DNA of 37,396 nt. It comes from a virus. This document shows positions 8,184 to 15,654 of the stretch, piece after piece; position 1 is the first letter of the stretch; the number at the start of each line of letters is the position of its first letter. Both the position numbers and the translations under genes were made by a program. A model generated the notes under the pieces. The model did not search any database. It was not told the DNA's origin and saw nothing but the letters and a program-made list of their open reading frames with translations. The DNA lies in IMG/VR virus record IMGVR_UViG_3300042868_001989, positions 1 to 37,396 of that record; one strand, 5' to 3'.

Positions 8184-10175
8184 GTGGCTGGTCGTGATAT
8201 TACCGAAGGTCGTGCAACGCGAGCTATTGCTGTTGACGTAGGTGTAGTTGCTACATCTGCTATCTGGCAAAACACTGATGTGGCATATGATACCGCTCTT
8301 GGCGGTATGCCATTCATCTATGCAATCAATGACGCACGCCCTTATATCCGACAGACTGCACCATTCCGTAAGGAACAGTTTGACAATCAGACTGAACCAG
8401 GTGAGCAATCACTTACTGGTTGGTGGATTCGTAGCCAGCAAAGTTTTCATGGCGGGGACGGTATAACATTCTATGACCCAGCAAGCACTACATCTAACTC
8501 ACCTGACCACTATCGCTTTGCCGATAGCAGGGGCATAGATGTATGGACACAAGGTGAAGTAACGCTACTCAATGATGTAACTAATACACATCAAGTTACT
8601 GGTGCTGTTACAGGCACAGACCATCAACACCCTAACCAGCATGCACGTTCTATTCAGTGGAGCGGTATCAATGGTATTCTGCTTCATGATGAGTACGACG
8701 TAGATAAGATTGCTGCCGATGGAACAGTTACCCACTTTATTGATTACAATACTGGAAGCGCAGAACCAGTACGTGCTATCTGTGATGATGGTGTAAATGC
8801 TTATTGGGTATCAAACGCTACCGCAGGTGGTGCTAATAAACTCCACATGTACAAGAAAGCGTTGACTGATAACACAACAACTGTACCATCACCAATGTTT
8901 ACTGCTACTGGTGTTGTTATTGAAAACGCTACAATGGAGTTTATTAAAGACCGTATTATTCTTTGTGTAAACAATTCTGTCTACGAGTTAGCAACTAACG
9001 CATCTGCTCTTCCTAGCCCAGTGTACACTAACCCCAATACTAATTATCATTACACTTCTGTGGCCGCCTCTGGTCCTGCTATTTATACTGCTGGTCACTC
9101 AGGTATCTACTCAACCATTCAGAAGTACACACTTACAACTGCTGGTGTTATGCCAACATTAACATCTGCTGTTGTTGCAGCAGAACTACCTTCTGGTGAG
9201 TTCGTCGAGAAGTTGTACTATTACCTAGGTTACATGTGCATCGGAACTAACAAGGGTGTACGTGTTGCAACTGTATCAGACCAAGATGGTTCGATTAACT
9301 ATGGCCCACTTATTCTAGAAACATCACAGCCAGTCTACGACTTTGCTGGTAGAGATAGATTCGTATGGGCTGCAACTGGAGTTGGTGCGCTAGACGGTGG
9401 ACTTACCCGCATTGACCTTGGCTTAGAGATAAGCCCATTACGTTTTGCTTATGCAAACGATGTGTATGTTTCACAGACAGCTGAACATTACACAACAGCG
9501 TGTGCATTCCTCGGAGTAACTGACCGCATTGCTTTTACAACTGCCTATAAAGTAACTGATGGTGCAGTCTATCTTGAGTCAGCAAACCTATACCCATCAG
9601 GGTACCTAACAACAGGTTACATCAGATACAATACGCTAGAGCCCAAGAACTTTAAGCGCCTTGTTGCGCGTGGTGATTTCAGTAAGGGGTCTATGACCCT
9701 TGAAACAGTTACTGCTGATGGTACTGAGTACGATGTCGTATCATATGATTCATCTGTACCTCCAGTAGAAGTAACTACATCTAACCCACAAGAAGCCCAG
9801 GAGTATCTGGCTTACAAGTTTATTCTATATCGTGATGGTACTGATGCTACCAAGGGACCAATCATGAAGGGCTACCAGGCTAAGGCGACTATCGCTACGC
9901 CTCGCCAGCGAGTAATGAGATTCCCCGTCTATTGCTATGACGTGGAGACAGACCGATACAATGTGCAGACTGGCTATGAAGGCAGGGCCTTCGATAGAAT
10001 TGGCCAGTTAGAATCCATTGAAGAAAATGGTGACGTTGTAACATGGCAGGACTTAACCACAGGTGAGTCACGTCAGGCTGTCATTGAACAAATCTCTTTC
10101 ACCCGCCTCACACCTCCAGACCGTGGCTTCACAGGCTATGGTGGTGTCATTGATATCACGATTAGGACAGTCTAA
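8184..10175 (+). CDS. Large minor tail / virion structural protein, 663 aa
   Basis: Starts with GTG at 8184 after AAGGAG (8173-8178). The protein is beta-rich throughout, with repeated short hydrophobic strands and ITFYDPA, YYYLGYMCIG and DRFVWAATG segments spaced like blades of a propeller. There is no signal peptide. It ends with TAATG shared with the membrane protein of the lysis cassette. Length, composition and position point to a tail tip or tube protein. No named family was recognised. Confidence 0.7.
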   Translation: MAGRDITEGRATRAIAVDVGVVATSAIWQNTDVAYDTALGGMPFIYAINDARPYIRQTAPFRKEQFDNQTEPGEQSLTGWWIRSQQSFHGGDGITFYDPASTTSNSPDHYRFADSRGIDVWTQGEVTLLNDVTNTHQVTGAVTGTDHQHPNQHARSIQWSGINGILLHDEYDVDKIAADGTVTHFIDYNTGSAEPVRAICDDGVNAYWVSNATAGGANKLHMYKKALTDNTTTVPSPMFTATGVVIENATMEFIKDRIILCVNNSVYELATNASALPSPVYTNPNTNYHYTSVAASGPAIYTAGHSGIYSTIQKYTLTTAGVMPTLTSAVVAAELPSGEFVEKLYYYLGYMCIGTNKGVRVATVSDQDGSINYGPLILETSQPVYDFAGRDRFVWAATGVGALDGGLTRIDLGLEISPLRFAYANDVYVSQTAEHYTTACAFLGVTDRIAFTTAYKVTDGAVYLESANLYPSGYLTTGYIRYNTLEPKNFKRLVARGDFSKGSMTLETVTADGTEYDVVSYDSSVPPVEVTTSNPQEAQEYLAYKFILYRDGTDATKGPIMKGYQAKATIATPRQRVMRFPVYCYDVETDRYNVQTGYEGRAFDRIGQLESIEENGDVVTWQDLTTGESRQAVIEQISFTRLTPPDRGFTGYGGVIDITIRTV

Positions 10176-10381
10176 TGCAACCACAAGACTACGCAACGGT
10201 AGCCGTTGCAGTACTTACAATTATAGGTGGATTCCTTGGAGCCGTTAAGTGGCTAGTCAAGCACTACCTCAACGAACTTAAGCCCAATGGTGGTTCAAGT
10301 GTTAAAGATTCCGTCATTAGACTGGAAGAAAAAGTAGAAATTCTATACCAAATGATGTTACAGCGAGGGAAGAATGAATGA
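10175..10381 (+). CDS. Small membrane protein of the lysis cassette, 68 aa
   Basis: One predicted transmembrane helix (about residues 8-27, VAVAVLTIIGGFLGAVKWLV) is followed by a charged C-terminal helix with coiled-coil character (SVKDSVIRLEEKVEILYQMM). Actinophages commonly have such proteins (DUF2746-like) beside the endolysin. It is coupled to both neighbours (TAATG upstream, ATGA downstream). Probable holin, antiholin or holin accessory factor. Confidence 0.75.
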   Translation: MQPQDYATVAVAVLTIIGGFLGAVKWLVKHYLNELKPNGGSSVKDSVIRLEEKVEILYQMMLQRGKNE

Positions 10382-10887
10382 AAATTGTTGTCAAGAAAGC
10401 CACACCTGCCGCTACTGCTGTCCTTCGACAAGCCACAGCGATAGCGCCCTCTCGTTTGAAAGTATCCGATGGACTTCTGCCGTCGAAAGCACATCAGGCA
10501 CAGAATCCAACCAGCGACCATAACACAGGTCTTGCTGTAGATTTAACCCATGACCCTAAGCACGGCATCGACTGCGTCGACATCTTCCAGAAACTAAAGG
10601 AAGATAAGCGAGTCAAGTACCTGATTTTCAAGGGAAAGATTTGGTCAGCAGAACGTGCGAAAGAAGGCGACCGTGAATACACAGGTAGCAACAAGCACAA
10701 TAAGCACCTACACATTTCAATCAATGATGGGGCGGGCAATGATACTTCACCTTGGTTCTGGTGGCTTAATCAGCCTAAGGTAATCAATCAGGTGAAGGCG
10801 GTACTCACACCATCGCCAAGCAAGAAAACGTATAAGACTGAAGTTTGCACTTGTTGCAAAGTCCATGCGTCAAATCCTACGTCCTAA
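10378..10887 (+). CDS. M15-type peptidase endolysin, 169 aa
   Basis: Shows the zinc peptidase pattern of the M15 (VanY / L-Ala-D-Glu peptidase) family: SDHNTGLAVD with H48 and D55, and HLH (H110, H112) in KHLHIS. It would cut peptide cross-bridges in peptidoglycan. The catalytic domain spans about residues 25-130. The C-terminal 35 residues end with a CTCC pair and may be a wall-binding or zinc-binding tail. It overlaps the upstream membrane protein by ATGA and is followed by a holin-like gene. There is no signal peptide, as usual for holin-dependent lysins. Confidence 0.85.
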   Translation: MKIVVKKATPAATAVLRQATAIAPSRLKVSDGLLPSKAHQAQNPTSDHNTGLAVDLTHDPKHGIDCVDIFQKLKEDKRVKYLIFKGKIWSAERAKEGDREYTGSNKHNKHLHISINDGAGNDTSPWFWWLNQPKVINQVKAVLTPSPSKKTYKTEVCTCCKVHASNPTS

Positions 10888-10896
10888 GGAGGACTT

Positions 10897-11088
10897 ATGA
10901 ATACAGAGAAACTAGTTGCTATTGCAGGCACATACCTACGTGCAGCTTTCGCATCTGTGCTAGCAATGTACATCGCAGGAATCACAGACCCTAAGGCATT
11001 AGGTTCAGCATTCCTCGCATCACTTGCTGCACCTATCCTAAAGGCTCTAGACTCTAAAGAGACTGCCTACGGCAAAGGCTCAGAGTAA
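10897..11088 (+). CDS. Holin-like membrane protein, 63 aa
   Basis: An AAGGAGG ribosome site precedes the ATG. Two hydrophobic stretches (about 10-28 and 36-50), joined by a short ITDPKA turn, and a charged C-terminus fit a small class II-type holin. It lies directly after the endolysin and before a strong terminator, which is the usual place for a lysis gene. Family assignment is by topology and context. Confidence 0.7.
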   Translation: MNTEKLVAIAGTYLRAAFASVLAMYIAGITDPKALGSAFLASLAAPILKALDSKETAYGKGSE

Positions 11089-11125
11089 CCATTTAAGGGC
11101 CCTAGCAGGCCCATAACAACAAGAA

Positions 11126-11168
11126 ACCCCCCTTCCTAAGGTAATCACCCTAGGTTGGGGGGTCTTTT
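11126..11168 (+). terminator. Strong intrinsic terminator after the lysis genes
   Basis: Stem ACCCCCC (11126-11132) / GGGGGGT (11157-11163) with an additional inner CCTA/TAGG pairing, followed by TCTTTT. A smaller GGGCC/GGCCC hairpin (11097-11101/11108-11112) precedes it. It lies between the rightward late operon and a leftward small gene and may serve both directions. Confidence 0.85.
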
Positions 11169-11182
11169 GTCGTTTCTAAATG

Positions 11183-11341
11183 TTACTTGATGTCATCATC
11201 GTCGGCTTCAATGTCCTCAAGTAGGTCATTCATAGCCTTGATATCTTTCTTGAATCGGTACTGCCTGTATCTTTCAATCAGTTCTAAGTAGACATCGCGT
11301 ACAGCGATGGCTAGTAATACTCCAAAGAAAACTTCTAACAT
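11183..11341 (-). CDS. Small single-pass membrane protein, 52 aa
   Basis: The minus-strand ATG is preceded by AGGAG. The first 17 residues (MLEVFFGVLLAIAVRDV) form a probable membrane helix or signal anchor. It is followed by a basic amphipathic helix and a very acidic end (EDIEADDDD). It faces the late operon across the terminator and is divergent from the replication operon. Function unknown; superinfection or lysis-timing roles are only guesses. Confidence 0.6.
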   Translation of the reverse strand: MLEVFFGVLLAIAVRDVYLELIERYRQYRFKKDIKAMNDLLEDIEADDDDIK

Positions 11342-11353
11342 AGTATCTCCTAT

Positions 11354-11420
11354 AGTATATATATTATATATATAATAACCCCCTTCGGGGGTTTATATTA
11401 TTATATATTATATTTAATTA
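11354..11420. promoter_or_regulatory. AT-rich divergent region with central CCCCC-TTC-GGGGG hairpin
   Basis: A 7-bp stem AACCCCC (11377-11383) / GGGGGTT (11387-11393) with a three-base loop stands inside long TATA-only flanks (11351-11376 and 11394-11420). Minus-strand -10-like hexamers (TATACT at 11359-11354) lie just before the small membrane gene. It could be a regulatory hairpin, a terminator lacking a clean T-run, or a DNA-melting element. A similar AT-rich stretch precedes the terminase. Confidence 0.45.
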
Positions 11421-11455
11421 TACACATAGAATCTGACCATGTAAGTAAGCGACTC

Positions 11456-11465
11456 AGGTATGCCT
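11456..11465 (+). promoter_or_regulatory. AGGTATGCCT motif upstream of the replication operon
   Basis: Same core as the motif in the 7389 promoter spacer and as the minus-strand copy at 19271-19262. It lies 36 bases before the first gene of the operon. A shared operator is the simplest reading. Confidence 0.4.
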
Positions 11466-11486
11466 AGTGGCACTGATGTCCGAGTG

Positions 11487-11495
11487 TGTTATAGT
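11487..11495 (+). promoter_or_regulatory. Extended -10 promoter for a leaderless replication-operon transcript
   Basis: TG-T-TATAGT (11487-11495) is an extended -10 element ending six bases before the ATG at 11502. A start at the usual +1 would therefore coincide with the ATG. No Shine-Dalgarno sequence is visible before this ATG. Actinobacteria often have leaderless mRNAs with TANNNT at this distance. Confidence 0.5.
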
Positions 11496-11501
11496 TATCT
11501 C

Positions 11502-11693
11502 ATGATACAACTTGGAGATTACGAATTACCTGAACACGTGAGTTACTCAGCGTTCAGTACCTATGTCGACTGCGGTTACCAGTACTACCTTGGTCGACTC
11601 ATGCAGGTTCCTGAGGAACCATCAGTCTGGTCAGTAGGTGGCTCTGCCTTCCATACAGCGACAGAAATGTGGGACTTAGAAAATGCAGAATGA
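11502..11693 (+). CDS. Cas4/RecB-like nuclease, N-terminal fragment, 63 aa
   Basis: Holds the N-terminal motifs of Cas4/RecB-type PD-(D/E)XK nucleases: SYSAFSTYVDCGYQYY with C24 (first Fe-S cysteine) and GGSAFHTATEMWD with H51. It stops at TGA (11691-11693). The rest of the enzyme continues in the +1 frame from 11683. A longer in-frame start at 11460 exists, but 11502 fits the promoter and the family start. On its own this piece lacks the catalytic D and K, so it is either a broken gene, joined by frameshifting, or a sequencing artefact. Confidence 0.7.
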   Translation: MIQLGDYELPEHVSYSAFSTYVDCGYQYYLGRLMQVPEEPSVWSVGGSAFHTATEMWDLENAE

Positions 11694-12288
11694 ATTATGG
11701 GCTAAGGCTTGGGCACAAGAACTTGGTGACAAGGACCTGACCAATGCACGTGTTGGTGGTCGAGCAACCAAGGCTAACCCACAGAAGGAAGATGTTAACT
11801 TTTGGCAAGCGACTGGACCTCAATGGGTACAGGCGTACATTGATTGGCGTAAGGCTAACCCTAACTGGAAGCTGTGGAAAACACCACAGGGCGTACCAGC
11901 CATTGAGTTAGCGATGCTACCTGAATTTGCTGGCGTGCCAGTCAAGATGATTCTTGATAGGGTGTTTGAAGTCAATGGCGAACTGGTTATCGTCGACTTG
12001 AAAACCTCTCAGCAAACACCAACCAATACACTGCAACTTGGATTCTACAAGGTCGGTATGTTAAAGACCTTTGGTATCGATGTTAAGTGGGGGACTTATT
12101 GGATGGCACGTCAGCACGGTGTGTCTCCTCTTGTTAGCCTCGAGCAGTACACAGAGGACAAACTTGAGTACCTTGTAGCAGGATTTGATAAGGCTCGTAA
12201 GGCTGGAATCTTTTTACCGAACACAAACAACTGCCAATATAAATGTGGATTGACAGCACACTGTCAGTTCTCAACGAAGATAGGATAA
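11683..12288 (+). CDS. Cas4/RecB-like nuclease, C-terminal fragment, 201 aa
   Basis: Carries the catalytic centre: VKMILDRVFEVNGE (D92) and LVIVDLKTS (D105, K107), a QLGFY segment matching the QxxxY motif, and the cysteine triplet CQYKCGLTAHC (C184, C188, C194). With C24 of the upstream fragment these would form the usual Fe-S cluster. Such enzymes are DNA exonucleases in recombination and replication. The ATG at 11683 overlaps the upstream stop by 11 bases, so re-initiation or a +1 shift could give product. Reading GAA-TTA after skipping the T of the TGA gives a continuous protein. Confidence 0.8.
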   Translation: MQNELWAKAWAQELGDKDLTNARVGGRATKANPQKEDVNFWQATGPQWVQAYIDWRKANPNWKLWKTPQGVPAIELAMLPEFAGVPVKMILDRVFEVNGELVIVDLKTSQQTPTNTLQLGFYKVGMLKTFGIDVKWGTYWMARQHGVSPLVSLEQYTEDKLEYLVAGFDKARKAGIFLPNTNNCQYKCGLTAHCQFSTKIG

Positions 12289-12291
12289 CAA

Positions 12292-12708
12292 ATGGAAGAA
12301 TGGAAACTACAAGTTAGTTACAAGACACCTGCTGGTGACATGATTAACGTCCGCGCTAACACCGCTGACGAACTAAGTGTGTTGCTTGAAGGTGTTGGTG
12401 ACTACTCAACACAAGTAGCAGCGGTACAACGATTGGTTGTAGGTGCTTACAATGCAGCCCCTTTGGGGACCACGCCTTCAACTCCAAGCACTACGCAATT
12501 CACGTCCTCCGCTCCCAGCCAGGGGCAGGGTCCGTCACTTACACCTCCACCAAGCGCGGTAACTCCATCAGGAACAGCGAGCCCGACGTGCGTACACGGA
12601 GCGAGAATCTTCCGACAGGGAGTGAGCAAAGCGAGTGGGAAGCCTTACGCTTTCTGGGCATGCCCAACCCCACAGGGGACACCCGACCAGTGCAAGCCAG
12701 TAAACTAA
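12292..12708 (+). CDS. Hypothetical protein with C-terminal zinc-binding motif, 138 aa
   Basis: The N-terminal 55 residues form a small alpha/beta domain (WKLQVSYKTPAGDMINVRAN). A Pro/Ser/Thr-rich linker covers about 57-95. The C-terminal 40 residues hold CVHGARIFRQGVSKASGKPY, then FWACP and QCKP, a C-x-H plus two cysteines that could bind zinc. Position between the nuclease and helicase suggests a DNA-binding replication factor. Single-strand binding is a possibility I cannot verify. Confidence 0.7.
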   Translation: MEEWKLQVSYKTPAGDMINVRANTADELSVLLEGVGDYSTQVAAVQRLVVGAYNAAPLGTTPSTPSTTQFTSSAPSQGQGPSLTPPPSAVTPSGTASPTCVHGARIFRQGVSKASGKPYAFWACPTPQGTPDQCKPVN

Positions 12709-12721
12709 AACGTTAATGAAG

Positions 12722-12765
12722 GAACGCAGCTACCGACGCACACCACAGAAGTGGCTGCGTTCTTT
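12722..12765 (+). terminator. Hairpin between replication genes, possible attenuator
   Basis: A perfect 9-bp stem GAACGCAGC (12722-12730) / GCTGCGTTC (12754-12762) with a 23-base loop, followed by TTTCT. It lies in the only sizeable gap of the replication operon, before the helicase gene. The T-run is short, so partial termination or an RNA processing site is possible. Confidence 0.5.
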
Positions 12766-12789
12766 CTATACAGAAGGGAATGAATCAGG

Positions 12790-13572
12790 ATGCGTACACT
12801 TGTCCGCTCAGTTGGTCGTTCCAGTATTGGTGGAGAACCGCTCCCTAGTTGCTTTAAGGCATTCGAAAGTAACAAGATTATCATTAGGCGCTCTGAGGTT
12901 TCGATGTTCGCAGCCGCACCTGGAGTCGGAAAGTCAACACTAGCACTGGCTTTAGCGCTGAAGATGAAAGTCCCAACACTTTACATCTCAGCAGATACCA
13001 ATGCACACACGATGGCTATGCGATTAGCCTCAATGATTTCAGGTAAGTCACAGACTGACGTTGAAGCATTGATGAATACAGACCATGGTTGGACAAAGGC
13101 AACACTTGCAAAGGGTAGCCACATTGTATGGTCATTTGAATCAGCACCAACACTACAAGATATTGATGAAGAAGTGCAAGCCTTCGAAGAACTATGGGGT
13201 TGCCCACCAACATTGATTGTTGTAGATAATCTAATGGATGTAGCCACCGATGGTGGTGAAGAGTTTGCATCTATGCGTGCAATCATGAAGGAGTTGAAGT
13301 ATCTTGCGAGAGCGACTAACGCTGCAGTGGTTGTACTACACCACACTTCGGAGGCTGTCCAAGGTAGCCCATGTCAACCGCGGTCGGCTATTCAGGGTAA
13401 GGTTGCTCAACTTCCTGCTCTTATATGCACCCTCGGCGTTGTTGGTACTTCTATGGGTGTTGCACCTGTTAAGAATAGATACGGTAGAGCTGACGCAGGA
13501 GGAGGACTCATGACATGGGTTGCTTTCAATCCTGAGTACATGTTTATTGATGATATACCAGAGAATGTTTAA
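12790..13572 (+). CDS. RecA-fold AAA ATPase, probable replicative helicase, 260 aa
   Basis: Walker A is AAPGVGKST (residues 42-50). Walker B is the strand LIVVD ending at D146. A sensor-like VVVLHHTSE follows near residue 184. This matches RepA/DnaB-type RecA-fold ATPases (AAA_25-like) common in phages. The core is short, with no N-terminal primase domain, so it would work with the separate primase encoded downstream. It likely unwinds DNA at the fork with host polymerase, as no phage polymerase is seen. Confidence 0.85.
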   Translation: MRTLVRSVGRSSIGGEPLPSCFKAFESNKIIIRRSEVSMFAAAPGVGKSTLALALALKMKVPTLYISADTNAHTMAMRLASMISGKSQTDVEALMNTDHGWTKATLAKGSHIVWSFESAPTLQDIDEEVQAFEELWGCPPTLIVVDNLMDVATDGGEEFASMRAIMKELKYLARATNAAVVVLHHTSEAVQGSPCQPRSAIQGKVAQLPALICTLGVVGTSMGVAPVKNRYGRADAGGGLMTWVAFNPEYMFIDDIPENV

Positions 13573-13580
13573 GGAGAAAA

Positions 13581-13757
13581 ATGCTAATGGAAAAGACGCT
13601 TAAGATTATGAAGCAAGAAGCATATGTCGAAGGCTGGCAAGATGCAGTAGCTGCATTAACTAAAGAGTACGAAGATAGATTACGTTCAGTCATTGAGAAG
13701 TTCGAACTACCAAAGGAATACGAAGTAGATGACGACACGGAAAAGCCACAAGGCTAG
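13581..13757 (+). CDS. Small helical protein, 58 aa
   Basis: AAGGAG (13571-13576) precedes two possible in-frame ATGs (13581 and 13587). The product is a single long amphipathic helix (EAYVEGWQDAVAALTKEYEDRLRSVIEKFEL) with an acidic tail. It overlaps the Hjc-like gene by 29 bases, which supports co-expression. The function is not recognised. Confidence 0.65.
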   Translation: MLMEKTLKIMKQEAYVEGWQDAVAALTKEYEDRLRSVIEKFELPKEYEVDDDTEKPQG

Positions 13758-14097
13758 AGGTGCAACCTTTGAAACCGACATCAGAGATTGGTTTCGAGCA
13801 AATGGATACGATAGTGAACGACTTGCTCGAACAGGTGCAAGAGATGAGGGCGACGTTGTTGTCCGCAAAGACTTCCTTGGAAGCATTGGCATCATCGAAT
13901 GTAAAGCACCAGGTGCAGGCAACGCCATTGACCTTAGTGGGTGGACGAAAGAAGCACAAATTGAAGCAACGCATTATGCGGAAGCAAGGGGTATTGACCG
14001 TGACACCGTCCTCCCAGCGTTACTTATCAAGGCTAGAGGAAAGTCAATAGCAGATTCATATTTAGTATTACGATTAGGAGATGTATTCGGTGAATGA
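13729..14097 (+). CDS. Hjc-like PD-(D/E)XK nuclease, probable Holliday junction resolvase, 122 aa
   Basis: The arrangement GATFETDI (E15), ARDEGDVVV (D42) and GIIECKA (E57, K59) fits the small PD-(D/E)XK fold of archaeal-type Hjc resolvases. Length, about 120 aa, is typical. It would resolve branched DNA before packaging. It sits between helicase and primase genes in an operon with overlapping reading frames. Other small nucleases of this fold are possible, so the exact substrate is inferred. Confidence 0.75.
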   Translation: MTTRKSHKARGATFETDIRDWFRANGYDSERLARTGARDEGDVVVRKDFLGSIGIIECKAPGAGNAIDLSGWTKEAQIEATHYAEARGIDRDTVLPALLIKARGKSIADSYLVLRLGDVFGE

Positions 14098-14455
14098 TTT
14101 ACCCAGCATCAAGGCTGTACTAGAACACTATGGTGCTAGTATGCGTCGTGACCATGGGCAAGTCAATCTTAAGTGTCCGTTTCATGGTGACTCACATCAA
14201 AGTGGAACGGCAAACTTAGACGATAATCTATTCGTGTGCTTTGCCTGCGGTGTACAAGGAAACAGTTTACAAATCATAGCACAACAAGAAGGATGTGACA
14301 TACGTGGGGCAGCAAAATTCGCAGAAGGAACTCTTGGGCATAGCGTCCAAAAAGTACCAGGAAAGCATCTATCAGGCAGAGGCCTACCTTCGAAGCAGAG
14401 GTATAACTCTGGAGGTAGCGCGGTTGGCACGATTAGGCGTAGTCGCGGAGCCTGA
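14090..14455 (+). CDS. DNA primase, CHC2 zinc-finger part (split gene)
   Basis: With GTG at 14090 (AGGAG nine bases upstream), the protein has the primase zinc motif CPFH (C29, H32) and VCFAC (C50, C53). An in-frame ATG at 14081 touches the ribosome site and is less likely. Homology-like sequence ends near AKFAEGTLG; beyond it the residues look like an out-of-frame tail. The catalytic Toprim half follows in the +1 frame. Removing one G from GGG at 14336-14338 would fuse both parts. Confidence 0.75.
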   Translation: MNDLPSIKAVLEHYGASMRRDHGQVNLKCPFHGDSHQSGTANLDDNLFVCFACGVQGNSLQIIAQQEGCDIRGAAKFAEGTLGHSVQKVPGKHLSGRGLPSKQRYNSGGSAVGTIRRSRGA

Positions 14456-14933
14456 ACCAGGACACGAACAGTATACTGGCAGGCTTAGCATACCTTATGT
14501 AACTAAGTCAGGCATTGTGGATATACGCTTTCGCTCACTTAACCCTGCCGTTGAACCTAAGTACATGGGTATGGTAGGTGCAGACACGAAGATGTACAAC
14601 GTATTAGATATTGAACGAGCAGGCGATTGGATTGGAGTATGCGAAGGTGAACTCGACACTCTTACTATGTCACGATGTGTTGGAATCCCATGCGTCGGAG
14701 TCCCAGGAGCAAACTCATGGAAGAAACATTACACAAGATTACTTGCTGACTTCGAGCGCATCTTTGTTTTCGCAGACGGAGACGGACCAGGACGAGAGTT
14801 CGCAAACAGTTTGGCAAGAGAACTACCAGTCACTATCGTGGGATTCGGTGACGGGGAAGATGTTAATTCGGCGTACACAAAGTACGGTGCGGGTTTCATT
14901 AAAGAAAAGATGGGATTAACAAATGAAGAATAA
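14295..14933 (+). CDS. DNA primase, Toprim part (split gene)
   Basis: Contains the Toprim signature VCEGELDTLT (E117) and FADGDG (about 159-164) with PGANSWKK between, as in phage primases that make RNA primers. The listed start is a GTG; the true N-terminus is uncertain because the reading frame opens inside the zinc-finger gene. Sequence from LGIASKKYQESIYQ onward is convincing primase linker. It is either produced by +1 frameshifting, by independent initiation, or the break is an error. It overlaps the next gene by 11 bases. Confidence 0.8.
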   Translation: MTYVGQQNSQKELLGIASKKYQESIYQAEAYLRSRGITLEVARLARLGVVAEPEPGHEQYTGRLSIPYVTKSGIVDIRFRSLNPAVEPKYMGMVGADTKMYNVLDIERAGDWIGVCEGELDTLTMSRCVGIPCVGVPGANSWKKHYTRLLADFERIFVFADGDGPGREFANSLARELPVTIVGFGDGEDVNSAYTKYGAGFIKEKMGLTNEE

Positions 14934-15261
14934 GATTAATCCTTGTCCAGAATGTGGACAACACTTTGATAATGTGTTCGAAGCAACGGACCATCTGCTT
15001 GAAGATGATGAAGAGTTCGACCCAGCATTGGTATTGCCTAACGGCTATCGCCTTATGATTGGTTCGTTGTTACGTTGTATGTACCGCTACGCAGAGCAAC
15101 CTGAACAGATACGAACGATAACACAGGACACGTACATGACTTTGTTCTCCGCAGAGACAGACCCAAGTACGGTGCTTGAAGTTATTGAAGATATGATTGT
15201 TGACTCTAGTATGGTGGGAATTGATGATGAACTTAAACAGCTACTCGAAGATGGAGAGTGA
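14923..15261 (+). CDS. Hypothetical protein with N-terminal zinc finger, 112 aa
   Basis: The first 25 residues hold CPECGQHFDNVFEATDH, a classic C2H2-like spacing. The rest is acidic and helical (QIRTITQDTYMTLFSAETDP; EVIEDMIVDSS) and may mediate protein contacts. It overlaps the primase end by 11 bases. Function unknown; a primase- or replication-associated factor is suggested by operon position. Confidence 0.7.
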   Translation: MKNKINPCPECGQHFDNVFEATDHLLEDDEEFDPALVLPNGYRLMIGSLLRCMYRYAEQPEQIRTITQDTYMTLFSAETDPSTVLEVIEDMIVDSSMVGIDDELKQLLEDGE

Positions 15262-15267
15262 AGAAAT

Positions 15268-15654
15268 ATGGCAGATTATCCAGTATCTAACGGGGTTAGG
15301 ATTACCAATCGAGTCGGTCTCGAAGGACGACGCACGGTTGAAAGTAACTTTAACGATACCGCTATTACACGCGAGCTCCACCTAGAGGTGCACCTTAGCA
15401 ACACAATCAATGAGTTGTCTGAGTTGTTGCTGAGTAAGCATAAGGACTATGGTCCTAAGAATATTTCACAAGCACCAGGTGGTGCAATCAATGGCTTGCG
15501 TGTACGTATGCATGATAAGTTAGCACGAATCAATAACCTGATTGACAGTGGTGCAAACCCTGAGCACGAATCCTTAGAAGATTCCTTCAAGGACATGGCT
15601 AACTATGCAATCATTGGGTTGCTGGTTTTACGAAAGCAATGGGACAATGACTAA
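15268..15654 (+). CDS. Nmad1 / DUF1599 (MazG-like) protein, 128 aa
   Basis: Residues 50-125 match the Nmad1 pattern: LLLSKHKDYGPKN, GLRVRMHDKLARI and ESLEDSFKDMANYAII. This all-alpha MazG-like domain (nucleotide modification associated domain 1) is frequent in phages and has been linked by genomic context to modified-nucleotide metabolism; metal-dependent nucleotide hydrolysis is typical of the superfamily. It may clear or remodel dNTPs during replication. The assignment comes from motif recognition. Confidence 0.8.
   Translation: MADYPVSNGVRITNRVGLEGRRTVESNFNDTAITRELHLEVHLSNTINELSELLLSKHKDYGPKNISQAPGGAINGLRVRMHDKLARINNLIDSGANPEHESLEDSFKDMANYAIIGLLVLRKQWDND

Noticed and set aside
12716-12943. 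75-codon plus-strand frame overlapping the helicase start
   Set aside because: Overlaps the ATPase gene in another frame and begins inside the hairpin; no family features.
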